In this document: positions 38,742 to 47,893 of the stretch, in pieces
Layout of the letters: each line of letters opens with the position of its first letter
Numbering within the stretch: the first letter of the stretch is position 1
Source of the DNA: Pseudomonas mucoides
Lineage (GTDB): Bacteria > Pseudomonadota > Gammaproteobacteria > Pseudomonadales > Pseudomonadaceae
Assembly: GCF_015461845.1 (NCBI RefSeq)
Contig: NZ_JACOPW010000003.1
Location: 372,001 to 436,000, forward strand
Length of the DNA stretch: 64,000 bases
Direction of reading: 5' to 3'
Position numbers and translations under genes: made by a program
The notes under the pieces: generated by a model
What the model saw: only the letters and a program-made list of their open reading frames with translations
What the model was told of the DNA's origin: nothing
The model's database searches: none

Positions 38742-40640
38742 TTAAGAGGCGGCCACCCGCTGCTTCTCCGCCATCCGACTACGGCTATACAACACAACAA
38801 TCGCAATGATCGCCACCGCCTGAGCACTCAGCGAATACGCATCCGCATGAATGCCCAGCCAGTCAAAATCAAAGAACGGCACCGGCCGCGTGCCGAAGAT
38901 CCCCGCTTCCTGCAGCGCCTTCACGCCGTGCCCGGCGAACACCACCGACAACGCGCAGAGCAGGCCGGCGTTGATGCTGAAGAACAACGCCAGCGGCAAC
39001 TTCGCCGAACCGCGCAGAATCACCCACGCCAGCCCCACCAACAGCACCAGCGCCGTCGCGCCGCCGGCCAACACCGCGTTGTGCCCCGCAGGCCCGGCCT
39101 GCAGCCATAGGGTTTCGTAGAACAGAATCACTTCGAACAACTCGCGATACACCGAGAAGAACGCCAGGATCGCGAAGCCGAAACGCCCGCCACCGCCCAC
39201 CAGGCTGCTCTTGATGTAATCCTGCCACGCCGCCGCATGGCGACGGTCATGCATCCACACGCCGAGCCAGAGCACCATGACCGAGGCAAACAGCGCCGTC
39301 GCGCCTTCCAGCAATTCGCGTTGCGAGCCGCTGACATCGATCACGTACGCCGCCAGCGCCCAGGTTCCCAGGCCGGCCAACAACGCCAGGCCCCAGCCGA
39401 CGTTAACGCTGCGCACGGCCGATTGCTGGCCGGTGTTGCGCAGGAAGGCCAGAATCGCCGCCAGCACCAGAATCGCTTCCAGGCCTTCACGCAGCAAAAT
39501 CAGCAACCCGGAGATGTAACTCAAGGTCCAGCTCAGGCCATCGCTGCCCAGCAAGTCGGCGGACTGCTTCAGCTTGGCCTTGGCCGTGTCCAGACGCTGC
39601 TGGGCCTGAGCCACCGGCAAACCATCCTGCAACGACTGACGGTACGCCATCAGCGATTTTTCAGTGTCTTTGCGCACGTTGGCGTCGACGTTGTCGAGGG
39701 AGCTTTCGACCAGCTCGAACCCTTCCAGATACGCCGCCACCGACAGGTCATAGGCCTGATCGTGATCGCCGGCACGGTAGGCGGCGATGCTTTTGTCCAA
39801 GGTGGCCGCCGTGTAATCCAGCAACTGCCCCGGGCCGCGCTTGACCTGCGGCGGTTGCGCCCGTTGCGCGCGGAAGGTCGCGGCCGCTTGCGGACCTTCA
39901 GCGGCCTGCACTTCGGCTGGCGTCTGACGTGCCAGGTCGGCGATGTTGTAGGTTTTCTCGGATTTTGCCGCGGCCGGATCGGCGCTGAAGCTGGCGATGT
40001 AGGTCGCCAGGTCCCAGCGCTGACGATCATCGAGCTGGTCAGCGAAGGACGGCATGTCGGTGCCTTCAACGCCCATGCCCAGCGTGTTGTAGATCGCATA
40101 GAGGCTCAGACGGTCCAGTCGCGCGGCATCGCGCAGATTGGCCGGCGGTGGCGTCATACCGACACCTGCCGGGCCGTCACCAGCGCCCGCATCGCCATGG
40201 CAGACCGAGCATTGCTGGGCATACAGCGGCGCGCCGCGGGTCGGATCCGGCGTGATGACCGGGGCCTGGCTGACCTCATAAGTCACCGCCAGTTTTGCCC
40301 CCAGCTGCCGCGCCTGATGGGCGACGTCCGCGCCATCTTCGCGAGCGGAGATCGCAGCGCCAAGACTGCTGACGCCCTGCTCCAGTTCTGCGCGTTCAGG
40401 TTTGGCCGGCAAATCGGCGATCAAACCTTGCAACACCTTTAGGAATTCCTGCTGTTCGCGGTATTCAGACTCATCGATGACTTTGCCCGCCTCGACCGTC
40501 GCCGGGTAATCAGCGCCAATGTAATCGAGCAAATGCAGGGCCTTCGGCGCACCTTCCGTGGTTTCGGCCTGCGCATTAAAGCTGCAAAACGCGATCACCG
40601 ACAGCACGAGCCACGCCGGAAAACGAGAGGAGGCAATCAT
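38742..40640 (-). CDS. Cytochrome c/FTR1 family iron permease fusion
   Basis: 632-aa membrane protein with a signal peptide (about 1-25), a periplasmic part that contains a c-type heme motif C144-SVC-H148, and a C-terminal FTR1 permease from about 370 to the end with seven or so helices. Two REXXE iron-transport motifs are present: REGLE (384-388) and RELFE (499-503). Family members import iron, probably Fe2+ oxidised to Fe3+ during transport; the heme domain would supply the electron path. Single gene; start ATG 40640. Confidence 0.9.
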   Translation of the reverse strand: MIASSRFPAWLVLSVIAFCSFNAQAETTEGAPKALHLLDYIGADYPATVEAGKVIDESEYREQQEFLKVLQGLIADLPAKPERAELEQGVSSLGAAISAREDGADVAHQARQLGAKLAVTYEVSQAPVITPDPTRGAPLYAQQCSVCHGDAGAGDGPAGVGMTPPPANLRDAARLDRLSLYAIYNTLGMGVEGTDMPSFADQLDDRQRWDLATYIASFSADPAAAKSEKTYNIADLARQTPAEVQAAEGPQAAATFRAQRAQPPQVKRGPGQLLDYTAATLDKSIAAYRAGDHDQAYDLSVAAYLEGFELVESSLDNVDANVRKDTEKSLMAYRQSLQDGLPVAQAQQRLDTAKAKLKQSADLLGSDGLSWTLSYISGLLILLREGLEAILVLAAILAFLRNTGQQSAVRSVNVGWGLALLAGLGTWALAAYVIDVSGSQRELLEGATALFASVMVLWLGVWMHDRRHAAAWQDYIKSSLVGGGGRFGFAILAFFSVYRELFEVILFYETLWLQAGPAGHNAVLAGGATALVLLVGLAWVILRGSAKLPLALFFSINAGLLCALSVVFAGHGVKALQEAGIFGTRPVPFFDFDWLGIHADAYSLSAQAVAIIAIVVLYSRSRMAEKQRVAAS

Positions 40641-40808
40641 GAATAAATCTCAAATGGAAATACGAAGTAACACATTGTTCACTCTCAATGAGTTTCACTC
40701 AAGCTTTGTCTGCAAGAAGAGATCAGAGGGCGCGGAACAAAGTGCCATCATTCGCCTCTATAGTTTGCCGCCTCTTGGCGGCTTATCTTCAAGGAAGACA
40801 CACAGCAA

Positions 40809-42206
40809 ATGGCTACCCGCCTGCGCTTCTTGTTTTTGCTCGGTGCATGCTTGCTACTGAGCGGTTGCCCCACCCTGCGGGACTACAACGCGGAGTTGAG
40901 CGAGACCCTCGACTATTTCAAAGCCGGCCAGGTCGACTCCGCCGTTGCTGTCCTGGACCGAAACAATCCCATTGCCCCGGGCGACTTGCTCTATAACTTC
41001 GAGAAGGGCGAACTGCTGCGGCTCACTGGCGATATGACCGGTAGCTACGCCAGCTGGGATTACGCCGACCGGCTGATTGAGGGGTGGGAAAACTCGCCGC
41101 GATTCGGCGCCTTCAAAGCCTTCACCGAGTTCAACAGTTACGGCGCCAATGACAAAGTGCGTTTGTACGATGGCTACGATTTCGAGAAGGTCGCCCTGAC
41201 CACGCAAATGGCCTTGACGTGCCTGTCCAGTGCCGAAGTCGACCTCGCTCGGGTGATGATCAAGAAAACCCACGAGCGCGAGGCAACCATTGCCGAAAAG
41301 CGCGACGTGCAATACCTGGCACTGGAGAACCAGGCCCAGGAGCAAGGCGTACCCCTGAAATACCAGAACCTTCAGGGCTACCCGGTGGCGACCCTCGATG
41401 CGCCTGAAGTGACTGCCCTGAAAAACAGCTACCAAAGTGCGTTCAGTCATTACCTGGCAGGTTTCGTCTATGAAACGCTTGACGAAAAAGACCTCGCCGC
41501 GCCGGGGTATCGCAAAGCCCTTGAGTTGCGCCCCAACACACCGCTGCTTGAGCAGGCGCTGCGCAATCTCGACAAGTCGCCGCTCAAGGCCGGCGAAAGC
41601 GATGTCTTGCTGATCGTGCAAACCGGCCTTGCACCCGCGCGCAACTCGGTGCGTGTGCCGATTTCGGTGGATGTCGAAGGCGAAACCTACATCACCAACA
41701 TGTCGTTCCCGATCCTTGTCCCCGATGCGTCTACGCCACCGGTGGACTTCGTCATGGTGGACGGCAAAAAACATAAGCTGACCTTGCTCAACAGCTATGG
41801 CGACATGTCACGGCGAACGTTGCGCGACGACATGCCTGGCATCATCCAGCGCACGCTCCATCGCGCCCGGTCCAATGTCGAGTACCTGGCCTATTTGAAA
41901 AAAAACAAACCCGAAAAGCTTGAGGAAACCCTCGTGCAGCAAACTCAACGTGAAGATGCCGACACACGAGGCTGGCGCACGCTACCGGACAAGACGCTGA
42001 TCGCTCGCCTGCGACTCAAGAAAGGCGAGCATCAACTGACCCTGCCCAATGCCCCGGAACAACTACCGGTCAGGTTCAGGATCGACCAGACACATCAAGC
42101 CTTCAGCCTGCGCGCAGTGAGCAACCGGATTTTCGCCGCTGATGTTGCTCTGGAGCTCAACCCCCCTTCCGCACCGCAGGCTGTCACCCGCCGCGCTCAA
42201 CCCTGA
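40809..42206 (+). CDS. COG3014 family lipoprotein with TPR-like region
   Basis: 465-aa outer-membrane lipoprotein candidate: lipobox LLSGC with acylated Cys20. TPR-like helices occupy about 30-110 (AELSETLDYFKAGQVDSAVAVL) and 200-260 (YLAGFVYETLDEKDLAAPGYRKALEL), and the C-terminal half is beta-rich. It is first in a four-gene run with YcfL, LpoB-like and CsgG-like proteins (gaps 12, 23 and 3 bases), and likely acts with them at the outer membrane. No function is established for COG3014. Confidence 0.8.
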   Translation: MATRLRFLFLLGACLLLSGCPTLRDYNAELSETLDYFKAGQVDSAVAVLDRNNPIAPGDLLYNFEKGELLRLTGDMTGSYASWDYADRLIEGWENSPRFGAFKAFTEFNSYGANDKVRLYDGYDFEKVALTTQMALTCLSSAEVDLARVMIKKTHEREATIAEKRDVQYLALENQAQEQGVPLKYQNLQGYPVATLDAPEVTALKNSYQSAFSHYLAGFVYETLDEKDLAAPGYRKALELRPNTPLLEQALRNLDKSPLKAGESDVLLIVQTGLAPARNSVRVPISVDVEGETYITNMSFPILVPDASTPPVDFVMVDGKKHKLTLLNSYGDMSRRTLRDDMPGIIQRTLHRARSNVEYLAYLKKNKPEKLEETLVQQTQREDADTRGWRTLPDKTLIARLRLKKGEHQLTLPNAPEQLPVRFRIDQTHQAFSLRAVSNRIFAADVALELNPPSAPQAVTRRAQP

Positions 42207-42218
42207 ACGGAGATCTTC

Positions 42219-42590
42219 ATGGGATTGAAATGCATCGCCGTTGTCGCGCTGGCCCTGTTGGCCGGTTGCACCACCCCACCGCCGCCGGAACCGGGCAGTG
42301 CCGCCAGCAAAGTCCTGGCCACGGGACCGATCGAGGACCTGGCTATCGGCCCCATGCGCATGGCCCGGGAAAACGGTTTCCTCACCGTCAGCACGCAGCT
42401 GAGTAACGCCGACACCCGTAACAAAACGCTCTACTACCGCTATCTCTGGCTCGGCCCCGAAGGTTTTCCAGTGGCCGAAGCCGAGTCCTGGAAAAGCCTG
42501 ACCCTGTATGCCGAGCAGACGAGCTTCCTGCCGGCGATCGCTCCCGTGCCACAAGCCGTGGATTTCCGTCTGGAGATCAATACGCCGTGA
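42219..42590 (+). CDS. YcfL-like lipoprotein (DUF1425)
   Basis: 123-aa lipoprotein: signal MGLKCIAVVALALLAGC with acylated Cys17, then a Pro-rich linker (TTPPPPEPG) and a small beta-sandwich ending in QAVDFRLEINTP. The pattern VSTQLSNADTRNKTLYYRYLWLGPEGFPV is typical of YcfL. In E. coli ycfL lies directly before lpoB, and the same order holds here, which supports both assignments. Confidence 0.8.
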   Translation: MGLKCIAVVALALLAGCTTPPPPEPGSAASKVLATGPIEDLAIGPMRMARENGFLTVSTQLSNADTRNKTLYYRYLWLGPEGFPVAEAESWKSLTLYAEQTSFLPAIAPVPQAVDFRLEINTP

Positions 42591-42613
42591 ACCGTCCACA
42601 CGAGAACCTGCCC

Positions 42614-43204
42614 ATGTTTGTACGCTTGTCGTCCCTCGCCCTGAGCGCCCTGCTGATTGGCGGCTGCGCGGTCAATCACTCGCCGGTACTGGGCAGCGGC
42701 AACATCAGTTACGGCGACCCGAAAGCCGTGGAGCTGGTGACCAACGAATTCGGTTCCACCGACCTGCAGATGATCGCTGAAAGCATGACCCGCTCGCTCG
42801 CCCAGTCCGGGGTCCTGAAAGGTCGTCCGGTGGTTCAGGTGTACGACGTACGAAACAAGACCAGCGAGTACATCGACACGCGCGACATCACCACGTCGAT
42901 CAAGACCCAGCTGATGCGCTCCGGTACCGCCCGCTTTGCCAGCGACAACACCGACATGCAGAGCCAGGTCGATCAACTCAAACTGCAAAACCAGAGCGGC
43001 CTGTACAAGAAAAGCACGGTGGCCAAGACCGGCAACATGATCGCCGCCCGCTATCGACTGGAAGGCTCGATCAGCTCGATCGTCAAGCGCAGCAATGATT
43101 ACAAGGACGTCTTCTACAAATTCAGCCTGCAGTTGATCGATGTCGAAAGCGGGCTGGCCGAGTGGATGGACGAGAAAGAAATCCGCAAGACCACGGAGCG
43201 CTGA
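42614..43204 (+). CDS. LpoB-like outer-membrane lipoprotein (PBP activator family)
   Basis: 196-aa lipoprotein of the LpoB family, which in enterobacteria spans the periplasm to stimulate PBP1b. ATG 42614 gives a clean signal and lipobox LIGGC (Cys18); a GTG at 42587 overlapping the ycfL stop gives a poorer signal. The domain has the LpoB core (QMIAESMTRSLAQSGVLKG, VQVYDVRNKTSEYIDT, and MIAARYRLEGSISSIVKR). Pseudomonads are known to use another activator (LpoP), so the role here is open. Confidence 0.82.
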   Translation: MFVRLSSLALSALLIGGCAVNHSPVLGSGNISYGDPKAVELVTNEFGSTDLQMIAESMTRSLAQSGVLKGRPVVQVYDVRNKTSEYIDTRDITTSIKTQLMRSGTARFASDNTDMQSQVDQLKLQNQSGLYKKSTVAKTGNMIAARYRLEGSISSIVKRSNDYKDVFYKFSLQLIDVESGLAEWMDEKEIRKTTER

Positions 43205-43207
43205 ACA

Positions 43208-43951
43208 ATGCGTGCATGGATTGGCATCATGGCCCTGACCTGCGCCCTGGGCGTTCAGGCGGCCCCGAAAATCGCTGTCACCGACATCGCCTATGAGGCC
43301 AGCGTGGATCAATACGTCCACGTGATTTCGTCTAGGGATGATCATCAGCAGGATTATTACGGCGCCAGCGGCTCGTCCAGTTATGACGAGTACACGACGC
43401 AGAACAGCTATCTGGAACAGACCGAAATCCGTCGATTCAGCGGTGACATCAAGGGTCAGATGCTCAAGACCGGGATGTTCCAGCTGGTTCAGGGGACGCC
43501 CTATACCGCCAACGCCAAACGCGATGTGTATGACGTGATCCAACGCATCAAGGCCGGTGATTTCGAGGGAGCCGACTACGTGCTGTTCGGCACGCTGTCA
43601 GACATCGACTTCACCCAGGACATGAACGAACTGGCCAATACCGACAGCTATTCAGCGGTGCTGGCGCTGACCCTGGTGGCTGACTTCAGCCTGATCAACA
43701 CCAAAACCTACGAGATCACCTCGGCCTTCACCGCAATGGGTGAGGCTCAGGACACCAAACTGGTGAATGACCGGGATATCCACGTCTCGCTGAACCGGCC
43801 GCGGGTGGTGCGCGAAGTATCCAGGTCGCTGGGTGAGGATGTGGCGCGGCAATTGAGCGAGCAGCTCGGTGATGGCAGTTATCAACCGCCGGGGCCACCC
43901 GAGCTACGCAATGACCTGCCGCCGGATACCGCGCCGGTCATTCTGCGCTGA
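43208..43951 (+). CDS. Secreted CsgG/LpoB-like protein
   Basis: 247-aa periplasmic protein with signal peptide MRAWIGIMALTCALGVQA, cut before AP; it lacks a lipobox Cys. The start KIAVTDIAYEASV and the segment DVYDVIQRIKAGDFEGADYVLFGTLSDIDF resemble CsgG/LpoB-type domains (ligand-binding alpha/beta). A low-complexity Tyr/Ser stretch (DYYGASGSSSYDEY) at about 50-65 interrupts the domain. It follows lpoB by 3 bases and ends the operon before a strong terminator. A second, non-acylated partner of the LpoB-like protein is the simplest idea. Confidence 0.75.
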   Translation: MRAWIGIMALTCALGVQAAPKIAVTDIAYEASVDQYVHVISSRDDHQQDYYGASGSSSYDEYTTQNSYLEQTEIRRFSGDIKGQMLKTGMFQLVQGTPYTANAKRDVYDVIQRIKAGDFEGADYVLFGTLSDIDFTQDMNELANTDSYSAVLALTLVADFSLINTKTYEITSAFTAMGEAQDTKLVNDRDIHVSLNRPRVVREVSRSLGEDVARQLSEQLGDGSYQPPGPPELRNDLPPDTAPVILR

Positions 43952-43962
43952 CACCCGAAATG

Positions 43963-43993
43963 AAAAAGGCGACCTCTAAAGGTCGCCTTTTTT
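43963..43993 (+). terminator. Terminator after the LpoB-like operon
   Basis: Stem AAGGCGACCT/AGGTCGCCTT with flanking A and T tracts lies 12 bases after the stop at 43951; the symmetric tracts allow it to serve the convergent LysE gene as well. Confidence 0.88.
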
Positions 43994-44007
43994 GTGCCTG
44001 ACAGCTT

Positions 44008-44640
44008 TTATACCGCGGCTTTACGCAGAGTCGCCATAAATGCCGCCGCGCCAATAAACAGCCCGGCAAACGTACGGTTCATGCGTTTTTGCTGCTGGGG
44101 CGTGCGCAACAGACGCAGCACCTTGGACGCCAACCCGGTGTAACCGGCCATGACAATCAGGTCGACGCAGATCATGGTCACGCCAATGATCAGGTACTGA
44201 GCCAGCAACGGAGCGTGCGGGTCAATGAACTGCGGCAACACCGCGAGCATGAACACCAGCGCCTTGGGGTTGCTGATGTTGACCAGGAAACCACGGAACA
44301 CCAGCGCCATCGGCTTGCCGATCTGACGCACAGCCGCGTCATCGCTCATGTCGCTGGGCAACGCGCGCCATTGCTTGATGGCGAGGTACACCAGATACGC
44401 CACGCCGAACCATTTGATCGCATAGAAGGCGGACGCTGAAGCCGTGAGGATCGCGCCCACACCGGCGCCGACAATCGCGATCTGCACCGCCAGGCCCAAT
44501 TGCAGGCCCAGGGCATTCCAGTAACCGCGCCAGAAACCGTATTGCAGACCGCTGGACATCGACGCAATGGCGCCGGCACCAGGCGACAGACTGATCACCC
44601 AGCAGGCAGCAAAAAACGCCAGCCATGTTTGAAGCTCCAT
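44008..44640 (-). CDS. LysE family amino-acid exporter
   Basis: 210-aa membrane protein (RhtB/LysE superfamily) with six helices. The N-terminus LAFFAACWVISLSPGAGAIASMSSGLQYG is the family hallmark, with GFLVNISNPKALVFMLAVLPQF in the middle. It exports an amino acid or homoserine lactone-type solute; substrate unknown. Single gene, convergent with the LpoB-like operon. Confidence 0.92.
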   Translation of the reverse strand: MELQTWLAFFAACWVISLSPGAGAIASMSSGLQYGFWRGYWNALGLQLGLAVQIAIVGAGVGAILTASASAFYAIKWFGVAYLVYLAIKQWRALPSDMSDDAAVRQIGKPMALVFRGFLVNISNPKALVFMLAVLPQFIDPHAPLLAQYLIIGVTMICVDLIVMAGYTGLASKVLRLLRTPQQQKRMNRTFAGLFIGAAAFMATLRKAAV

Positions 44641-44757
44641 TGCACACCTCGACTCAGACTCGTGACAGACGTCTAAGCTAATGCGGCTTTGGGCGGATGA
44701 CTATCGATTTTTTGCAGGATGTTACGGCTGCCGACCAGCGTTTACAGCTTTAGGACC

Positions 44758-44862
44758 CCTTCGCGAGCAGACTCGCTCCTACATTGAATCCTCGGTGGAC
44801 ACCTATTTAGTGAACAGCCGAAAACCCTGTAGGAGCTCGCTCCGGGCGGCGTTCCGACGATG
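44758..44862. repeat. REP doublet of the GCTCCGGGCGGCG family
   Basis: GCGAGCAGACTCGCTCCTAC and, inverted, GTAGGAGCTCGC lie on either side of about 50 bases; the right side runs on into GCTCCGGGCGGCGTTCCGACGATG (44839-44862), the same block as at 14728 and 58332-58438. Confidence 0.75.
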
Positions 44863-44886
44863 GCGATCTATCAGACTACAGCAGCC

Positions 44887-45468
44887 TTACTTCTCGAACC
44901 CGCTCGAGGGGAACACATCACTCCCCCGCCAGCGTCGAACCGATCGTTGGAAGAAGAGGCTGTTAGGCACCTGAACCATCGCACTGCCAGTCCCGAGTTC
45001 TTCCGCTTCGATCAACGTGGTGTACAGCAGATTGATCGCCACCACCCGGCCTTTGACGCCGGGCTTGTCAGTGGTGTCCACCAACTCGACCACATCGCCG
45101 AGGCGGAATGGGCCGACGGTGAAAATCAGGATCGCGCACAGCAGGTTGGAAAGCACACTCCACATGGCGAAGAACGCCACCGCCGCCACCGCGACGAAAC
45201 CGGACAATGCGGTCCAGAGTACGGTGGCCGACACCCCGAGGCGCTCCAGCACGAAAATCAGCGCACTGCCCATGATCAGCCAGCGCAGACCGCCTCGCAG
45301 CGGCATCAGCAATTGCGGCGGAAACGGATAGCGCTCGCCCAGCCGGGTCAGGCCCTTGGCAACGAAACGCTGGGTGAAGTAGCCGGCCAGCAGAATCAGC
45401 AGGATCTGCACGACCAGCCAGAGGGGCTCGATCCACACCGCCGGCAATGGCAGCTTGAACGCCTCCAT
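44887..45468 (-). CDS. Small mechanosensitive ion channel (MscS-like)
   Basis: 193-aa protein, short next to MscS (286 aa): two to three N-terminal helices (LWLVVQILLILLAGYF, GGLRWLIMGSALIFVLERLG), the pore helix WTALSGFVAVAAVAFFAMWSVLSNLLC and the beta domain (FRLGDVVELV...GRVVAINLLYTTLIEAE), then it stops; the alpha/beta vestibule is missing. The ATG shares its A with the stop of the ABC-F gene. A true short family form is likely, since the stop is not in a damaged region. Confidence 0.87.
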   Translation of the reverse strand: MEAFKLPLPAVWIEPLWLVVQILLILLAGYFTQRFVAKGLTRLGERYPFPPQLLMPLRGGLRWLIMGSALIFVLERLGVSATVLWTALSGFVAVAAVAFFAMWSVLSNLLCAILIFTVGPFRLGDVVELVDTTDKPGVKGRVVAINLLYTTLIEAEELGTGSAMVQVPNSLFFQRSVRRWRGSDVFPSSGFEK

Positions 45469-47378
45469 CAAGACAGTGCCTCCAGCTCCGCCTGCATGCT
45501 TTCCAGCAGCTCCAGCGCTTCCATCCAGGATTCTTCCAGCTCGGCTTCACGCACCTTCAGCTTGGCCTGTTCAGCCAGCAGATCGCGCAGATCATTCTTG
45601 CGCGCCGGCTCGTAAATATCGCTGTCGCCAAGGCTGGCATCGATCTTCGCCAGCTTCTCGTGCAGCTTGCCCAGCTCGGCTTCCAGCTTGTCAGCTTCAC
45701 GCTTGTGCGGCGCCAGTTGCTGACGCAACGCAGCCGCAGCCTGGCGCTGGGCCTTCTTGTCGGTCTTGTCCGGATTGACCGGCGTGTTGTTGACCGGTGC
45801 ATTGCGCTGGCGATAGTCGACCAGCCAACGGGCGTAGTCTTCCAGGTCGCCGTCGAACTCCTCGACCTTGCCGTCCGCCACCAGATAGAAATTATCGGTC
45901 GTGCTTTTGAGCAAATGACGATCGTGGGAAACCACCAGAACCGCGCCACTAAACTCCTGCAGCGCCATGGTCAACGCCAGGCGCATTTCCAGGTCCAGGT
46001 GGTTGGTCGGTTCGTCGAGCAGCAGCAGGTTCGGCCGATCCCAAGCGATCAACGCCAGGGCCAGACGGGCCTTTTCGCCGCCGGAGAAATTCAGCACCGG
46101 CTCATCGATGCGCGCACCACGGAAGTCAAAACCACCGAGGAAGTCGCGCAGGGTCTGTTCACGCTCGGTCGGGGCCAGACGCTGCAAGTGCAGTAAAGGG
46201 CTTGCCTTGGCGTCGAGAGAATCCAGTTGATGCTGGGCGAAGTAACCCACGACGGTGTTCTCGCCACGGGTCAGTCGGCCGGACAACGGTTCGAGTTCAC
46301 CGGCGAGGTTTTTGATCAGGGTCGATTTACCGGCACCGTTCGGGCCGAGCAAACCGATGCGCGCGCCAGGGGTCAGTTGCAGCTTGACCTTCTCCAGCAC
46401 AGCTTTGTCGCCGTAACCCAAACGGGCATCGGACAGGTCGATCAGCGGGCTGGAGATTTTCTGCGATTCACGGAAAACGAAATCGAACGGCGAATCGACG
46501 TGGGCGGCGGAGAGTTCTTCCATCCGCTCCAGCGCCTTGATCCGGCTCTGGGCCTGGCGGGCCTTGGTGGCCTGGGCCTTGAAGCGGGCGATGTAGCTTT
46601 CCATGTGCGCACGTTGCGCCTGCTGCTTCTCGTAAGCCTGCTGCTGCTGGGCCAGACGTTCGGCGCGGGCGCGCTCGAAGGCGCTATAGCCACCGCGATA
46701 CAGCGTGATCTTGCGTTGATCGACGTGAGCCACGTGATCGACCACGGCATCGAGAAAGTCCCGGTCGTGGGAAATCAACAACAATGTGCCGGGGTAACTT
46801 TTCAGCCACTCTTCGAGCCAGATGATGGCGTCGAGGTCCAAGTGGTTGGTTGGTTCGTCGAGCAGCAGCAGGTCCGAAGGGCACATCAAAGCCTGCGCCA
46901 GATTCAGACGCATCCGCCAGCCACCGGAGAAATCTCCTACCGGGCGATCCATCTGCTCGTTGGTGAACCCAAGGCCGGCCAACAACTTTCTGGCCCGGGC
47001 GTCGGCGGTGTAACCGTCGGCGCTGTCGAGTTCCGAGTGCAGGCGGGCCTGAGCGGCACCGTCATGGGCTGCTTCGGCTGCGGCGAGGTCGCGTTGCACC
47101 TCACGCAGGCGCAGGTCGCCATCGAGCACGTAGTCGACCGCCAGGCGTTCGAGCGTCTCGATTTCCTGACGCATGTGGGCGATGCGCCAGTCGGCCGGCA
47201 GGAAGCAGTCACCCGAGTCCGGGTGCAGTTCGCCCCGGATCAAGGCGAACAGGCTCGATTTGCCGGCGCCGTTGGCACCGATGAGGCCGGCTTTGTGGCC
47301 GGCGTGCAGGGTCAGCTCAGCGTCTTCTAGCAGACGTTGAGGGCCACGCTGTAAAGTCAGGTTCTGAAGTCGAATCAT
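45468..47378 (-). CDS. ABC-F family ATPase (YheS-like)
   Basis: 636-aa soluble protein with two ABC domains and no membrane part. Start MIRLQNLTLQRGP (ATG 47378). Walker A GANGAGKSS and GPNGAGKST, signatures FSGGWRMRL and FSGGEKARL, and two Walker B LLLDEPTNHLDL. A linker (PtIM) of about 80 residues rich in Arg/Gln/Ala lies between, and a C-terminal coiled-coil follows. ABC-F proteins bind the ribosomal E site and aid translation of stalling sequences. It overlaps the MscS-like gene by one base. Confidence 0.92.
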   Translation of the reverse strand: MIRLQNLTLQRGPQRLLEDAELTLHAGHKAGLIGANGAGKSSLFALIRGELHPDSGDCFLPADWRIAHMRQEIETLERLAVDYVLDGDLRLREVQRDLAAAEAAHDGAAQARLHSELDSADGYTADARARKLLAGLGFTNEQMDRPVGDFSGGWRMRLNLAQALMCPSDLLLLDEPTNHLDLDAIIWLEEWLKSYPGTLLLISHDRDFLDAVVDHVAHVDQRKITLYRGGYSAFERARAERLAQQQQAYEKQQAQRAHMESYIARFKAQATKARQAQSRIKALERMEELSAAHVDSPFDFVFRESQKISSPLIDLSDARLGYGDKAVLEKVKLQLTPGARIGLLGPNGAGKSTLIKNLAGELEPLSGRLTRGENTVVGYFAQHQLDSLDAKASPLLHLQRLAPTEREQTLRDFLGGFDFRGARIDEPVLNFSGGEKARLALALIAWDRPNLLLLDEPTNHLDLEMRLALTMALQEFSGAVLVVSHDRHLLKSTTDNFYLVADGKVEEFDGDLEDYARWLVDYRQRNAPVNNTPVNPDKTDKKAQRQAAAALRQQLAPHKREADKLEAELGKLHEKLAKIDASLGDSDIYEPARKNDLRDLLAEQAKLKVREAELEESWMEALELLESMQAELEALS

Positions 47379-47428
47379 AATGGCGGCGGAGTCTACCAGC
47401 TTCGCTCGCAACTGGCGCGAGTAGCACT

Positions 47429-47893
47429 ATGTCCTCTGACCTGTGGAGCTTTTCCCTGACCACTTACGCCCGTCCCGGCGTCGAACGCGCATGCCTGCAG
47501 TTGCAGTCAGCCGGCGCCAATGTGTGTTTGCTGTTCTGTGGAGCGTGGCTTGGACAGCGTGGCGTCGTCTGCAATGAACAGCGAATCAAGCTACTGCGCA
47601 CCGTGGCGGAGCCTTGGGATGGAGACGTCGTGCAACCGTTGCGCGCCTTGCGCATGCGCTGGAAAGTCGTCGCGACTGACGATGCCGAGCTGAAAAAGCT
47701 GCGTGAACAAGTGAAGGCGCTGGAGCTGGAAGCCGAACGGCATCTGTTGTTGCGGCTGGAGCGAACGGCGCAGAGCTGGCCGCAGGGTGAGGCGACCGAT
47801 CTGACGGCCTGGCTGGAAGGTGTGGCGGCAGGCGCCGCCAACCTGGACCGCGACGCGCTGCATCAGCTGCGCGTCGCGGTAACCGGCACTTAG
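47429..47893 (+). CDS. TIGR02444 family protein
   Basis: 154-aa protein beginning MSSDLWSFSLTTYARPGVERAC, which is typical of the family; LFCGAWLGQRGV follows. Helical, no signal peptide. It is divergent from the ABC-F gene and its stop overlaps the convergent algP stop by 4 bases, an order that recurs in pseudomonads. Function unknown. Confidence 0.85.
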   Translation: MSSDLWSFSLTTYARPGVERACLQLQSAGANVCLLFCGAWLGQRGVVCNEQRIKLLRTVAEPWDGDVVQPLRALRMRWKVVATDDAELKKLREQVKALELEAERHLLLRLERTAQSWPQGEATDLTAWLEGVAAGAANLDRDALHQLRVAVTGT

